A stretch of DNA of 64,000 bases from Podospora pseudoanserina (Eukaryota; Ascomycota; Sordariomycetes; Sordariales; Podosporaceae): the NCBI RefSeq assembly GCF_035222485.1, contig NC_085921.1, positions 4,154,001 through 4,218,000 on the forward strand, given 5' to 3'. A model generated the notes under the pieces. That model was given only the letters and a program-made list of their open reading frames with translations, did no database searches and was not told the origin of the DNA. Made by a program: the position numbers and the translations under genes. The number at the start of each line of letters is the position of its first letter. Position 1 is the stretch's first letter. This document shows positions 14,121-26,374 of the stretch, piece after piece.

Positions 14121-16490
14121 TTAGTTGCCGTTGACGTGAGGGGGCGTCGCCGCTCCGCTGGGTTGCTTGGTTCGAAGGGTGAGAGGGAACGGGTACTCAT
14201 CGGGGTCCTCTTCCTCACTGTCGTATCAAGGTCAACAACGGTTTCAAAGCAAAAAATGCAGTAGACCAAAAGTAAAACTTACGGAAGCTTCCACGCGACG
14301 TAGTCCTCAGTGCTGAGTCCCTCCCGACCCTCCTGGAGACTGGCAAAGTCGCCAGGAGTCATCATGCCGGTCCTGTCCCTGGGCGAGCCAGGCACCGAGA
14401 ATGGCCGCGAAATCTTTTGCTCGGGGCCAGGAATGTAGTCCTCCTCCTCGTCACCATTGAACGAGGTTGGGTAGGCCCGTCTGAGGGCGAGCTGGCGAGC
14501 CTTGACATATTCCATGCCCATACGCTTCCAGTCAAGGAGGTCGCTCAGACGCTCCGTCCGGTTGCGCTGGTTGATGCGCTGGCGACGGCTCTTTTGTGTA
14601 AAGTCAAACATGCTCGAGGTAAGCTGGTTGACCGAGTCGTCCACACCCTTGTTACGGCGGTCGACGATGTAGATACCATAATCGCTCGAGTTCTCAATCA
14701 ACTCCTCCATGTAGCAGCCAAAACCGGAAAGGTTGGTTGTGATGCTGGGCACACCCATCACGGTGCATTCGGCTGGCGTGTAGCCCCATGGCTCGTAGTA
14801 CGACGCAAAGACACCCAAGTGTGTGCCACGCACAAAGTCGTCATAGTCAAGCGGGAGCACCGGGTTCGCAGAGTTCAGGAACTCTGGGTGGAAGATGATC
14901 TTGACGCGGTCCGATGGGTGGTTGAAGAGCTGTACCCGACGGATCTGGTTCAGAATAGGATCCTCGCTGTCGTTGACCATGTTGTGCGTGACAATAGGGG
15001 GAAGTCCGTGCCTCTTCATGGCAAAGAGACGGCGACGAAGCAAGACACGGTCCTGGCTGGTGAGGATCTCCTTGTCATCAGGCATCGGCTCTCCGTCGTG
15101 CCACTTGAGGGAGCGTTCGAAAATGCGTCTGCCAATGTTGCGCTCAATTGTGTCCACGGTGTCTCTGAGCGACTTGATAACGGCCTGGCCCTTGAGGGCC
15201 TCCACAGTCAGCGAGGTGGTCTGGGCGGGCATGATGATAAAGGCAACGACGGTGGTCTTGCTGCCAGAGCTCTTGAGGCGGTGGTTCAGACGAGCAAGGG
15301 ACTCGATGAACATGTCTACACCCTTATTCCGGAACTCGTAGCGACCAGCCGTGAAGAAGTAGAGAGTGTTTTCAGGATCGAAATCGTAGTGACCATAGAA
15401 GTGACCGCGGACAAAGTCGTGGATCTTCTCCTTGGACTGTTGGTGAAGGTTCTGGAACTCGTGCATGGCGGAGAACTTGGTGACGTTGAGACCATTGGGC
15501 AGCACTCCGTCGGGCTTGCGCTTCAAGAGATGCTCGCTCTCGTACGCGGTAATGTGCGAGACGGTGGTGAAGACATCACAGGAGTGAGCCGACGCCCGCT
15601 CGATGCAGTACCGATGGTAGATACCGCGCTTGCCAGCCTCGGCGTCGACGTCAAAGTATTGCAGGTTGTTGTAGAAATCGACCGAGCCGGCGCAGAGGTA
15701 CCGACCGAGAAGCGTAGCGTGGGTGGTGAAGATGGTGGTAACATCAATACGGCGCCTCTTGCACAGAGGAAGGGCGACACCGGCGAGCCACTCGTGGAAG
15801 TGGGCAATGACAGCCTTCTTCTTTTCGTGGCACACAAACTAGAACATGGTGTCAGTGAAACCGTTGCTTTGGGCGGGTTGTCAGACCCGGAACAATACCT
15901 CTCCAAGGAACCATGCGACAAGGTAACCAAACACAACAGCCTCGTTTGTTTCCTCGTCATTATCAGGGGAGGGGATAGAGGCCACGTTCCACAGATCCGT
16001 CTTCCACTCGTTCAGATAATGATATGCGGTTTTCGTGTCAAAGAGAAGGACTCTTGGCGCACCCTCGATCAGCCAGCGACCATACAGAATACCAATGCCA
16101 CGATCCCTCATGGACTGAATCGTCGCAGCAAGCTCGGGGTTGGTGGGTTCGATCGCCTCGACCTCGACGGCCGCCTGAAGGGGGGTGTTAGCTGCATGGT
16201 CACGGTCACCAATGGGGGCTAATGCAGGGCAGGAGAAACTCACAGACTGGTGATTAAGGGGTCCGATGAGCGTGTAACGGTCGCCATATTCAGCAGTTGT
16301 TACTGGAGCCTTGGACTTGATCACAGAGTAGATACCACCAACTGTGCAACGAACACCCCGGTCAGCGAAGGTTCGAGAATGTTATTGCTTGAAAGCACAT
16401 ATCCAACATACCACGATGCGCCACTTCTGTCGCAATCTCGAAGAGGAGGTGGTTCCTGACCTCGCGAGGTTCGCGTCCGTCGTCTGCCAT
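14121..16490 (-). CDS. GSY1: Glycogen [starch] synthase
   Basis: Five exons on the minus strand: 16490-16412, 16341-16244, 16174-15899, 15838-14283 and 14217-14121. All introns are GT-AG and the phases close to 701 residues, close to fungal/animal glycogen synthases (GT3 family). The N-terminal Rossmann region contains [19 protein letters not shown]; next come [22 protein letters not shown], and the C-terminal glycosyltransferase segment [19 protein letters not shown], whose two Glu residues are typical of the family. The C-terminal tail after WKLPEEEDP holds Ser/Arg-rich segments ([16 protein letters not shown]) that look like the phosphoregulatory tail of Gsy1/Gsy2. Function: adds glucose from UDP-glucose to glycogen in the cytosol; normally regulated by glucose-6-phosphate and phosphorylation. 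The start at 16490 ([18 protein letters not shown]) is preferred over an in-frame ATG 23 codons upstream because conservation begins at RNHLLFE. Confidence 0.97.
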
Positions 16491-19112
16491 TTCGGAAATC
16501 TGAGAGGTGTCGTTTGGCTTCGAAAGTAACTTTGGCGGTTTCAAGTCAGCACAAGGCAAAGAGCTGAGAGGTTCGTTGATGGATGATGCAATGGTCGAAG
16601 AAATAGGTCAGACCCAAGATGCGGGGGAGGGGAAACGGGTTGCAGATGCGGTTCGGCCGGTGGATTATTGGGCCCAACAAAATCAAGGAAAAAAACGAAA
16701 TAACGAATAACGGGTATTTGAGGAAGAAATATAGTTCGAAAACCCACCCCGGAAATGTATGCTAGTAAGGAATGTTCTCGCGAGACCCAAGGGAGAGGTT
16801 GGGGTCAGCTCAGCTCAGGGCGGCCGGGCACAGAAGTTGTCTTATAGGGGAACCGCAAGCAACAAGAAATGTGACGTCGGATCCGAATGTCGCGAAACGC
16901 AGGAATCGAAGCGCGGCTGGGCAACGGCAAAGCACCTTGGAATCTCCCGAAATTGGAAAGAAGTCGAGAATAGGATCACGGGGAGACGGGAAGGGGGAGG
17001 CGTCTGCCGCAGAATGGCGCTGGGCTTGGTGGGCTGGCAAGGCTGGGGCTGTTGGTTGGACAATGGCAACTGGATGACACAGGGCACAAGCAGTGTCTTG
17101 TTGTTGAGTGAGAGGGGCGGGGAAGCTTGTATCAAGTAGCTTGGGGTTTGGGTTGGTTTATAGTGCCCTGGTGGTGCTCCGGGCTGTTAGGAAAGGCACC
17201 GAGGGGGATGAAGGTGAAAGACGGCGGCGCTTGGGTTCTTGCAGGGACCGGGGAGCTTCTCGGAGCTACTGCAGTCTGATGCACTTGGTGCCCGTACCAG
17301 CCCAAGAGAACCTCTTCTGCAGCAGCTCACGTAGCTCTTCCAGGATGCCAATGGGGTGATGCGTGGATGCCCTGCAGCGATGGAACATCCGGTGGGGACC
17401 TTTGGGAGCTGCTTCGCTGCCTTACTGGACTGCTGCGGGTGCATCGAGATGGATCGCAGACCTTCTGGCGTCGAACAAGCCGGTAATATGCAGTTTTGCC
17501 GACCAACCCCCTCGCTTCTCGACCATCAACGTTAGGTCCTTCGTTGGGTTTTTTTTTTTTTGAGACTGAGAGCTTTTCCCAACACAAGGGATCCAACGTT
17601 TGCTGGTCTGTTAGAGATAACGCCATGATTCATCGATTCCACCCGTCTCGCACTCCCCTTCAGCTGCCCCTCCCCCGATGCGAGTCTTCAATCTTCCATC
17701 CAAGCCCAAACACCACACCACCACCGGGCAGCCCTACTGCGCAGCTATCCATCGCCCGCTTATTGGCACGGGAACTCTGCTAACCGCCACCGTTGCCAAG
17801 CCAGTCCGCTCGGGGATAAAATCATGAAATGTTTGTCTTTACAATTGTCTATCACTTCTATCTGGTAGAGACATGGATAGCAGCTGGAGGAGCTCTATCT
17901 CTTGCGTCATTCCGTTGATCGCGGACCCCGGCCGGGCTTAGTCATCATGACGACGGCGGGCCCTTGATCTGTGTTGCGCACTGGGCATCAGCACGTCAAG
18001 GTTCCACACGAGACTGGGGCTCGATGAAACGGCATGTCATTGCCCTGGCCTCCTATTCGCTGGCCGTTTGAATATCAACGAACATCAACGACATATATTC
18101 TCCCTTCAACCCGAGCGACACATCTCGACGCGAACACCTCTTCCCACTCAGGCATCTATGCCTGAACATCGCAAATTATGTTAGGCATCCAGTCACTCAA
18201 TGCCAATGGCCCAAGTCCGTTCCAGGCTACGAGACGGCATGTGAATGGTTTGCTAGAAATCCCTCAATGCGGGCACTCATCAATTCCCAACACCTTGATA
18301 TCGGGCCATGCCGTTATGGTGAGCAACGATAAGATGAATCCTATCCAGAAGACTGCCTCTTGTGTCTGATGAAGAGGCGCGGCAAAAGTTGGGTCTGTTG
18401 GCATCTACACACTGAGCCTCACGGGACTTCTAAAAATAGAACATCAAGGGGGTTTCAGATGACTTCCAACCACAAAGACTTGGTGAACAAGATCTTTGTG
18501 TGCTCGGCTCCTAACTCGGTAACCCTGTTGTCTTCTTCTGACAATGTACTGCTCGTCATGTCATGAAACTGGTCATGGTGGTTACGGCAATATACGCAGT
18601 CAGAGCTGTGTGGTGGTAAAACTTGCTTTGCTATGGGCTTCAACTCGGGCACATTATTTGGCAATGATGGCGATGTCCGCTTATTTTCGACATGAGATCT
18701 GCTGTGTCTCACAGTCATACCCATGTACCAATCGAGAGACTACTGTCATGAAGGAAAAGTCTATTTTCACCTCGACACCACGTCGAAGCGTGGAGGACCA
18801 GCTTCCAAGGGGAACAAGGCATTGTGTCCGTGGAAGACAAAGAGGTATACTCGGAAACTGGCATGTCCCGTATCTGCGCCCTCTTTCAACTCGAACAAAT
18901 GGAACAAAGACCTCATCTGAGTCACAACGTATATAAACTTCCGCCCGCCCCTGGGAAGTAATCTGGTCTGCCATTTAATCTTCCATTCATCAAACTTCAA
19001 CAACTTTCATTCATTTCATTACCAGCGTCGCTTTTTGAGTTTACTAACAGAGCCAGGTTCTTCCAAGTATCTCAGGTAAGTCTCTCTGAGAGAGCCTCGT
19101 CTACTAATCACC
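16491..19112. other. Long divergent spacer between GSY1 and the Asn-rich orphan gene
   Basis: About 2.6 kb without a gene I can support. Open frames up to 130 codons on both strands have no family character and no splice-consistent continuation. The left part is the likely GSY1 promoter and leader. The right end carries a TATA box and a pyrimidine-rich leader for the gene at 19113. Confidence 0.5.
18930..18937 (+). promoter_or_regulatory. TATA box of the Asn-rich orphan gene
   Basis: TATATAAA lies 183 bp upstream of the ATG at 19113 and is followed by a pyrimidine-rich leader (about 18975-19020). A donor-like GTAAGT at 19076 followed by CTAAT hints at a possible leader intron, but its only nearby acceptors lie beyond the ATG, so I read the leader as unspliced. 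Confidence 0.45.
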
Positions 19113-20075
19113 ATGGGGAAGAACCGCAATAGAAACAAGAGCGGTGGAGGTGGCAACAACCAGGGGGGTAACAATTTTCACCAAGGTAACAACTCTCACC
19201 AAGGTAACAGCTCCCACCATGGCAGCAACTCTCACCAAGGTAACAACTCCAACCACGGCAACAACCACCACAACGTTAATAATAATAATCACAACAACAA
19301 GCAGAACAGCGGGCGTAATGGAAAGTGGAACAACAAGTGGAACAGGAACCACGGCAATAACCAGAATGGCAATGGCAATAACAACCAGAACGGTAACAAC
19401 AGTAACACCGGGAGCCAGAATGGCAACAGGAATAACAACAATAACCAAAATGGAAACTGGAATAACAGCAACAACCAGACCGGGCACTGGAAGAAACGGC
19501 GTCAGCAATACTGGCAGCTCATTGCCGGAGCAGAGCACGTGGGTCAAAGCCAAGTGTTCAGCATGTTCCTGTGCCATAGCATCCGGATAGGTCTGCTAGC
19601 ACAAAGCTACGCAACCGTGTGTCACGCAACCGGAGGCTACAAGTCCACAGACGAGTTTATCACCAAGCACAGAGCCCAAATCCACGACTGCGAGTTGTTT
19701 TGCGTCCAAGGCCGGTTCCAGGACCCGTCCATCACACCACATTCCCTCGCCGACAAGATCGAACAGTTCCTGGAGCAGCATGCGGCATTCATTTACGAGC
19801 AATGGATCCTGCACGACCACCTAACCCACTATCCTGGCTTCAGAATGGAGGACTTTCTCGCTTATATCCGGGGCTTCTCTATCTACTCCTGGGAGCCTGT
19901 CATCAACGCGAAGGGTGCGCAGGGGAATGACACTGATGAGGATGTTGTCATGGTTGACGACGGGAGCAGTCATACGATTTACCTCGCCCAGCTTTGCAAA
20001 TTTGCGCCGCTGCCTTACCTCACTGTCAGGTTTGGTCTTGTTGACCCGGATGTATCGGGGCATAGTTTTATGTAG
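19113..20075 (+). CDS. Asn/Gln/His-rich orphan protein with a non-repetitive C-terminal half
   Basis: Single exon, 320 residues, ATG in good context (CACCATGGG). Residues about 9-125 are almost entirely Asn, Gly, His, Ser and Gln, built from short degenerate units such as NNSHQGN, with a few basic residues; this is a typical prion-like composition. Residues about 126-320 are ordinary protein sequence (WQLIAGAEHVGQSQVFSMF, and later LEQHAAFIYEQWILHDHLT) with a short acidic patch (DTDEDVVMVDDG). I do not recognise the domain. No signal peptide or membrane segment is visible. The gene stands alone in a gene-poor stretch, has its own TATA box, and is followed by AT-rich sequence. It could be a lineage-specific regulator or RNA-binding protein; function unknown. 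Confidence 0.7.
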   Translation: MGKNRNRNKSGGGGNNQGGNNFHQGNNSHQGNSSHHGSNSHQGNNSNHGNNHHNVNNNNHNNKQNSGRNGKWNNKWNRNHGNNQNGNGNNNQNGNNSNTGSQNGNRNNNNNQNGNWNNSNNQTGHWKKRRQQYWQLIAGAEHVGQSQVFSMFLCHSIRIGLLAQSYATVCHATGGYKSTDEFITKHRAQIHDCELFCVQGRFQDPSITPHSLADKIEQFLEQHAAFIYEQWILHDHLTHYPGFRMEDFLAYIRGFSIYSWEPVINAKGAQGNDTDEDVVMVDDGSSHTIYLAQLCKFAPLPYLTVRFGLVDPDVSGHSFM

Positions 20076-22697
20076 GTTCTCGTCGTTTGGTTTTGTAAGG
20101 TGTGTATTTGTAGGAGGAGGTGGTATAACGAAAAGCGCATAAACAAAAGCATAGACGGAGCGAGGCTGGATTTTCTGTTCAATAGGGGCACTCGGTATAG
20201 AGAGTGCGGCTCAACACAGCTAATTCTGATACTTAATCATTTGGAAGTAGAAAATCAAGACCCCATTCATTTATTTAACTCTGAAAATGTGATGTCTATA
20301 CCCGTCGATCAATTCTCGATACCTTACTGTGCCCAAATATTGAGGATAAAGAAGGCCGCATCCCACGCTTGGCTGGAGCCATCTTATTCAATGACCTTAC
20401 AAAGGAGCAACAGTTCTCCAGAACTGAAGCCCAAGTGAAATCTTAGCATTGTCTATGGTGATGTGCAGCTCCTGGTATAGGGTTAGGGTTACTGCCATGT
20501 CAGCTGGAAGGGGGTCACGGGGTTTAGTTACGTGGACCGTGCGCTGCAACGGCCTGACTTGGCTGGCGCGCTGGCCAGAGCTGAACTTCCACAAACAATT
20601 CCACTCCCCAAAGCACTTCATTCTCCGACCACCAACCGCGACGACTCTCAACGCGGATTCAAGCACACTACGCCATCTTTTATCGAAGCCTTTTTGCATC
20701 TCGAAATACTCTGTCCTATCCGTACGCGTATCTATCATGACGGCGAGATCGGAACCATGGAGAGCCCGCAATTCAAGCTCGGTGCGGGGCTTTGCTCTTC
20801 CAGCCAGCAGCTTGGACATCATCAATACCTAACTTGCCAGCACTACGGATTCGTCATAGCGGGCGGGACAGGCACCTATTCACTTGCCTCATGGTGAAAC
20901 ATGGCTGGGAAAGAATGATAATGGCCGACATTTGATACTCCGATTTGATTCAACTCTGTTTAAGCGCTTATTATGTCGGATTCCGCTCGACCCTACCCTC
21001 CATCCCCCACCCAGTCTGCGACCTCCGACCAACAGCTTCTGCATCATGACACAACACACCAGCAAGCCAGCGCCCTTCCTGGATCCTCGCCTTGCCGTAG
21101 GCCGAGCAGCTACACCATTTTCGTCCAAGGTGGTTGTATGTGACAATCGAAGCAGGGGATGATCTGGCCACAAATTGAAGTGGGCTGGATGACGCCAAAA
21201 GTGACCTACAATCACTGCTTTGGTCCCCACGGTTGATACACTTCATGGCCAACAGTATTTGTGGCTGCTTGCACCGCGTCCTTTTTACAGCACATGAACT
21301 ACCTACAACACCACGCCACTCCAACGACCTTCTGGGAAGAGCTGGAGTATCTGCTTGACAATTGCCCCGCGGTCTTGCGAGTATTTGCAGTTTGCCTCGT
21401 GGTCCAATCCACGTCAGCCATCCCAAGGGTTTTCTGTTTTTATCCAGGCATTGTGCCAGGCACACGAGGCTCTCTTGGTTGTACTCCGTATGATCAGGAG
21501 GATGTCGTCTCGGAACTGCCGGGGCGCGATGCCATGACACCCCGACTTTTCTGATGTTCAACTTTTGCATTCCTTCCGCAGATGTTGCTGCCGTACGTTT
21601 GGCGTATGGCACAGCACCGACTTGCAAAAGCTACGCCAGGAACAGAGTCCCATACACTAACAGCTTCAGAGAAGCCCAGAATTGGCCCATCACTATGATG
21701 GCGGAGGTCAAGGGGGGGGAACCGACTTGTGTGGGAGCACGGTGGAAATCGTAAAGCAAATCTATCTTGCCGTATATAGTTTAGGTGGTCTTGCAGCTTG
21801 ATGAACAAGTGTTAGCAACAGCCTCAGCATTTAGATGCTGCCTGGGGCTGTTTTTCAAGCTGGGGCCAGGGTCGGTGGGCAGGGATGACAGGTTCTGAGT
21901 GGGCTCAAGAAGAGCCTCAATGCCTTCTTTGTAAATGCCCATTCTGGTGGTGCTGAACACAACGCTTGACAGGAAGAGCTCGCCTGGTCTGGCAATGATC
22001 CTCTTCGAAGGCAAGAGGAGTCGCAGGGAGTATTTGGGGTCCAACTCCTGGTGTCTGGGAGGACGGGCCCGATGACACGGACAACGATCTGATCTCTCAG
22101 TTTTGGAGAACTACCACGATGGTGGAGGAGGTCCATGGCGAGAGCTGCCCCTCACCTCAACCTCGAACGCAACCGCACAAGTCCTTGGGCATTTCAATTC
22201 AACACCGAACAGGAGCTCGAGGTTGTTGCAATTTCTAACGCATCGCCATTCAGCCACCACCCAGGTCGATCCTAGCCCAAACTAACAGCAATTTGCAAAA
22301 AAAGGCACCCTGCATCTTATCAGCTGCAGGCTTTCGCCAGATACGGGCTTGCTTCCAGGTTATCAGCATCTGAGGTTGTTCTGCCAGAGTCGCCGAGTTT
22401 GGGCAAGGCGAGGCTGTGGTTTCTTTGATGGGATTGGCTGGGAGCGCACACAGCCAGGCAGAGGACGGACGGGACAGACGTTTATCAGATTCCCACGCTG
22501 GATTTGCAATTGCTCTCTCTGCTCTCCCAGGTCGCTGTCGGTGCTGCATCTACAGCGGGCCTGTAGGCGCTGGCTGGGCTGACAGCTCCGGCCCACAGCG
22601 ACAACCCCTGTCTCTCGGCTATGGAAAGGCCGCCTTGACCAACTGAAGTCACCCCAACTAACCCAAAGTCAAATATCGAATCCCGTCTCGTGCTGCG
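20076..22697. other. Gene-poor spacer upstream of the CTK1-like kinase
   Basis: About 2.6 kb. Open frames up to 218 codons (20971-21627, minus) and 142 codons (20397-20825, minus) have composition and codon use unlike the neighbouring genes, and I found no domain in them. The rightmost few hundred bases are probably the promoter and leader of the kinase gene. Confidence 0.45.
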
Positions 22698-25600
22698 ATG
22701 GACCACCAGCACCAGCACAAGCACCAGCAGTCCTCAGCACAGCGTCGGCGTCGAAACTTTGGTCCACCGCCCAATGGCAGCCACCGTCCTCTCGAACGCC
22801 AACAAATCCACCCTCGGGTTGAGCATGATCTCGGCATGACTACTTCACGCAGACCGTCCGAACCCGCCGCCGCCGCTGCCGTGAATCGGTCCTCTGCACC
22901 TGCTCGCGAACGAGATAGAGAAAGAGAGCGAGACAGGAAACAGCAACACCAGCAACACCAGCACCAGCACCGCCATCCTCCCTCACCATTGCCGAATCCG
23001 AACCTTCCACCACCACCACCACCGCCGCCGCCACCTCCCCCTCCCCGAGGCCGTTCCCCGCAGTCATCAAAGTCTGAATATCCCCATCGCCGTCGCGACC
23101 GGAGCCGCAGCACCGATTACCGCCCCAGTCGTTCCTCTCGCCCATCTCAGCGCTCGCCCCATAGCCGTCGAGACCGTTCCCGCGAGCGTGACCGTGATCG
23201 TGGCCGTGACCGCGAACCAGCCCACTCCCGCGATCGCCATCCACCGGCGGACCGCCACCGTTCACGGGAAAGGTCTTCCAGGTCTAGGAAAGACGCTCGC
23301 GATCGTCAGGGTTCTCGCTCTCGCCGGCGTGCATCGCGTTCCCCAGCATCCGTGAAGCGTCCGCGCAGCCCCAGTCCATCATCCATTGGAGGGTCGCAGC
23401 CGAAGAAGTCCCGGCGGGACCGTAGCCCAGGAAGGGCAGAGAAGGACGCGCCGAAATCTCTGCCACCAAAGCCCCCACGTCGTGATCCGTCACCAGCATC
23501 CCGTGCCCGTCATTCAAGGTCTCCGGAAGGCCGTGACCATCGGCGGCCAAAGACTAGCAAACGGGCAGGACGGTCAAGGTCACCGAGTGCGTCTCGCCGG
23601 CGGAGATCCCGGTCCCGTGGAGCGGAAACTGCTGCGTCCCAATCAACACGTCGACGTAGCAGGTCCCGTCAGCGATCTCCCCACGCAGAGCACCGACGTC
23701 GGTCGGAATCCAGATCGCGCCCTCGTAGTCCAGCTGCGCGGGGTGCTAGGAGGCCCCCTTCTGTTGATACTGGGTCGCACCGCAAGCCCAGCTTCGATCT
23801 GAACTCTACTCGGACGCCACACGGAGCCTTACCCCCCGGTTCTCCGCGTGATTCGAGAGCAGCTAACCCTACTAAAAGCGAAGCCCCCACCGACGAGTCT
23901 AACAAGACCTCTGGCAAGTTTGATCCATCGTCTGGTTCGAACAGCATCGAGGTCAGCATGGGAACAAGGGGCAATTACCGCGGCGGTTTCAATCCCCAAC
24001 AACAGAACTATCCTCCCCGCGGTGGCTACGGCCAGTCTTCGGGGCAAGGGACACCCGCATCATCCTTTCACGGCTCTCCGCCAGCACAGTCACCGTATGC
24101 TGGAAGCGGACGAGGATGGAATGGTGCACAGCAGTTTTCACCGCCAGGGTCAGTCCGGCGCCCCAAGAATGCAGTGCTTGCTAACTCACACGGCAACAGC
24201 CAATATTCCCAGCCATACCCACACAACAATTATGGGCCGCCTACCGGTCCTCAGAATCATTATCATTCCAATCAGACACAGACTCCGCCATACGCACCCA
24301 CAGGCCCAGCATCTCAGTATCCTGCGGGCTCATATCGTGGTGGGCACAGAGGCGGACCTGGGGGGTTCCGGGGTGGTGCATTCGGTGGTGGCCGTGGGGT
24401 ACCGCGCGGTGGCTTCAAGAGTGCATGGAACTCATCCCACCCCGATGGACGGACCTCGGATCCATCCCACACCAGCAATCACCAGTCTCCAGAGGCTCAT
24501 GACAAGTCAGAGGCGAAAGATGTGTTGATGCAGGATGCTGATAACCCCTTCAGGCCATCTAAAGAATTGCAGGTTGAAGACGCAAGCAAGGAGGACAAGT
24601 CGAAAGATGACAAGATGGCTCCTCCGACAAGCCGTGCTCCGCCGACTGGGCCCCAGTCCCAGACACCCAACAAGTTCAGCTTCAGCATGAAGACTGCGTC
24701 AAAGCCGGTCGTGGCAGTTCCACGGCCCGAGATATCGATCAAGTTTAACGCCCCTCCTGCCCCACGAGAGCCCACTGCTGCTTCCAATCCTCTTCAGAGA
24801 GCACCCCCTACGAAGCCCGAGCGAGACAGAGAGCGAGAACGGGATAGAGATAGGGATAGGGACAGGGAGAGGGATCGAGATCGAGATAGGGACAGGGACC
24901 GAGATAGGGACAGGGACCGAGATAGGGACAGGGACCGAGATAGGGACAGATCCGGATATCCCAGAAATGCTCCCACTGAGCCTGCCTCGGCCCGCTCTCG
25001 CCCGAACGACCACCGCAGACCTCACGACCTGCCTAGCAGGCAACCAGATCCCACGCCCAAGACACGCAAAGTAAAGAAGATGATGAAGCGTCTCAAGGAG
25101 AAGCCAAAGCTCCCAGAAGATCTGGCGCGGTCCAAGTCGGTGTTCTTCCGCAGACCAGGCAACGAGTCGGTGGTCGGGTCGGGCACATACGGCAAGGTGT
25201 TTAAGGGGGTAAACGTCTACACCAAGAAGCTCGTGGCGCTCAAGCGGATCCGTATGGAGGGTGAACGCGACGGTTTTCCCGTCACGGCAGTGCGAGAAAT
25301 CAAACTTCTCCGCTCGCTCAAGCACACCAATGTGGTTGAGCTGCAAGAAGTCATGGTCGAGTCGAACGAGTGCTTCATGGTGTTTGAGTACCTCTCGCAC
25401 GACCTGACGGGTCTGCTGAACCACCCCAACTACACCCTGGAGCCGGCTCACAAGAAGCACCTGGCCAGACAGCTGTTTGAGGGGTTGGATTACCTGCACA
25501 CGAGGGGGGTCCTGCACAGGGACATCAAAGCGGCGAACATCTTGGTTTCTAACGAGGGCGTCTTGAAGCTGGCCGACTTTGGACTGGCGCGGTTCTATGC

Positions 25601-26374
25601 CAAGCACCACCAGCTCGACTACACCAACCGTGTCATCACCATTTGGTACCGGTCCCCGGAGCTGTTGCTGGGGGAGACGCAGTATGGTCCCGCGGTGGAT
25701 ATCTGGTCTGCGGCGTGCGTGCTGGTGGAGATTTTTACCAAGAGGGTGATTTTTCCTGGGGATGGGAGCGAGATTAATCAGCTGGACAAGATACACTCTG
25801 TGCTGGGGACGCCGACGAGGTCGGAGTGGCCGGATATTGTGGAGATGCCGTGGTTTGAGTTGCTGAGGCCGACGGTGAGGATGGCGAGCCAGTTTGAGGA
25901 GAGGTACAAGGGGGTTGTGACGCCGATGGCGTATGAGCTGTTGAGGAGCATGTTTAGGTATGATCCGAAGAAGAGGCCGAGCGCGGGGGAGGTGTTGAAG
26001 CATGGGTATTTTACTGAGGAGGAGCCAGAGGCTAGGCAGGCGGTTGAGTATGTCCCCCCCATTTGCAGCGTTTTTTTGTTTTTTTTATGATGGGAGGTTG
26101 GTTGCTAATTATTTGAAACAGGCTGAGAGATGTCCAGGGTGACTGGCATGAATTCGAGAGCAAGGCGTTGAGGAGGGAGAAGGAGAAGAAGGAACGGGAG
26201 GAGAAGGATCGGAAGGAGAGGGAGAAGAAGGGGGTTGCCACGGCCAAGGGGGAAAAGGAAAAGGGGGAGAGGAAGAGGCCGATTGAGGGAGGAGGGGATG
26301 CTGCGCAGAGGGAGGCGAAGAGGCTGCATGTGGAGGAGGGTTCGGGGTCGGGGTCGGGGTCAAAAGCGAGATGA
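22698..26374 (+). CDS. CTK1: CTK1 / CDK12-type CTD kinase with RS-like N-terminus
   Basis: Two exons, 22698-26047 and 26122-26374 (intron GTATGT...CAG, phase 2), giving 1200 residues. The first 800 residues are low complexity: a polyproline run near residues 100-115, dense RS/RD/SR dipeptides, a Gly/Gln/Tyr-rich middle and an RD/RE repeat (residues about 710-755). The kinase domain starts near residue 818: GSGTYGKVFKG loop, VALKRI lysine (K849), a PVTAVREIKLLRSLKH cyclin-binding helix, HRDIKAANIL (D942), LADFGLARF (D960) and NRVITIWYRSPELLLG in the activation segment. The tail is Lys/Glu-rich and ends in GSGSGSGSKAR. The family phosphorylates Ser2 of the RNA polymerase II CTD as the catalytic subunit of CTDK-I (CDK12 in animals). 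A Bur1/CDK9 identity is the main alternative; the RS-rich N-terminus favours CTK1/CDK12. All catalytic residues are present. Confidence 0.92.
24882..24948 (+). repeat. 18-bp coding minisatellite (RD repeat) inside CTK1
   Basis: Three perfect copies and one partial copy of the unit CGAGATAGGGACAGGGAC, embedded in a longer degenerate purine-rich tract starting near 24821. It encodes alternating Arg and Asp. Length is divisible by 18, so copy-number change keeps the reading frame. Confidence 0.9.

Noticed and set aside
14417-16222. 601-codon plus-strand frame antisense to GSY1
   Set aside because: It lies opposite the well-supported GSY1 exons and runs across their introns; long antisense frames arise from GC-rich third-position bias. 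Its translation shows no domain.
20971-21627. 218-codon minus-strand frame upstream of the kinase gene
   Set aside because: Cys/Ser/Arg-rich without domain, and a competing plus-strand frame has equal merit; no conserved motif or good start context.
24699-26003. 434-codon minus-strand frame antisense to the CTK1-like kinase
   Set aside because: Shadow of the kinase and RD-repeat codons; Arg/Leu/Pro-rich composition is explained by the opposite strand.
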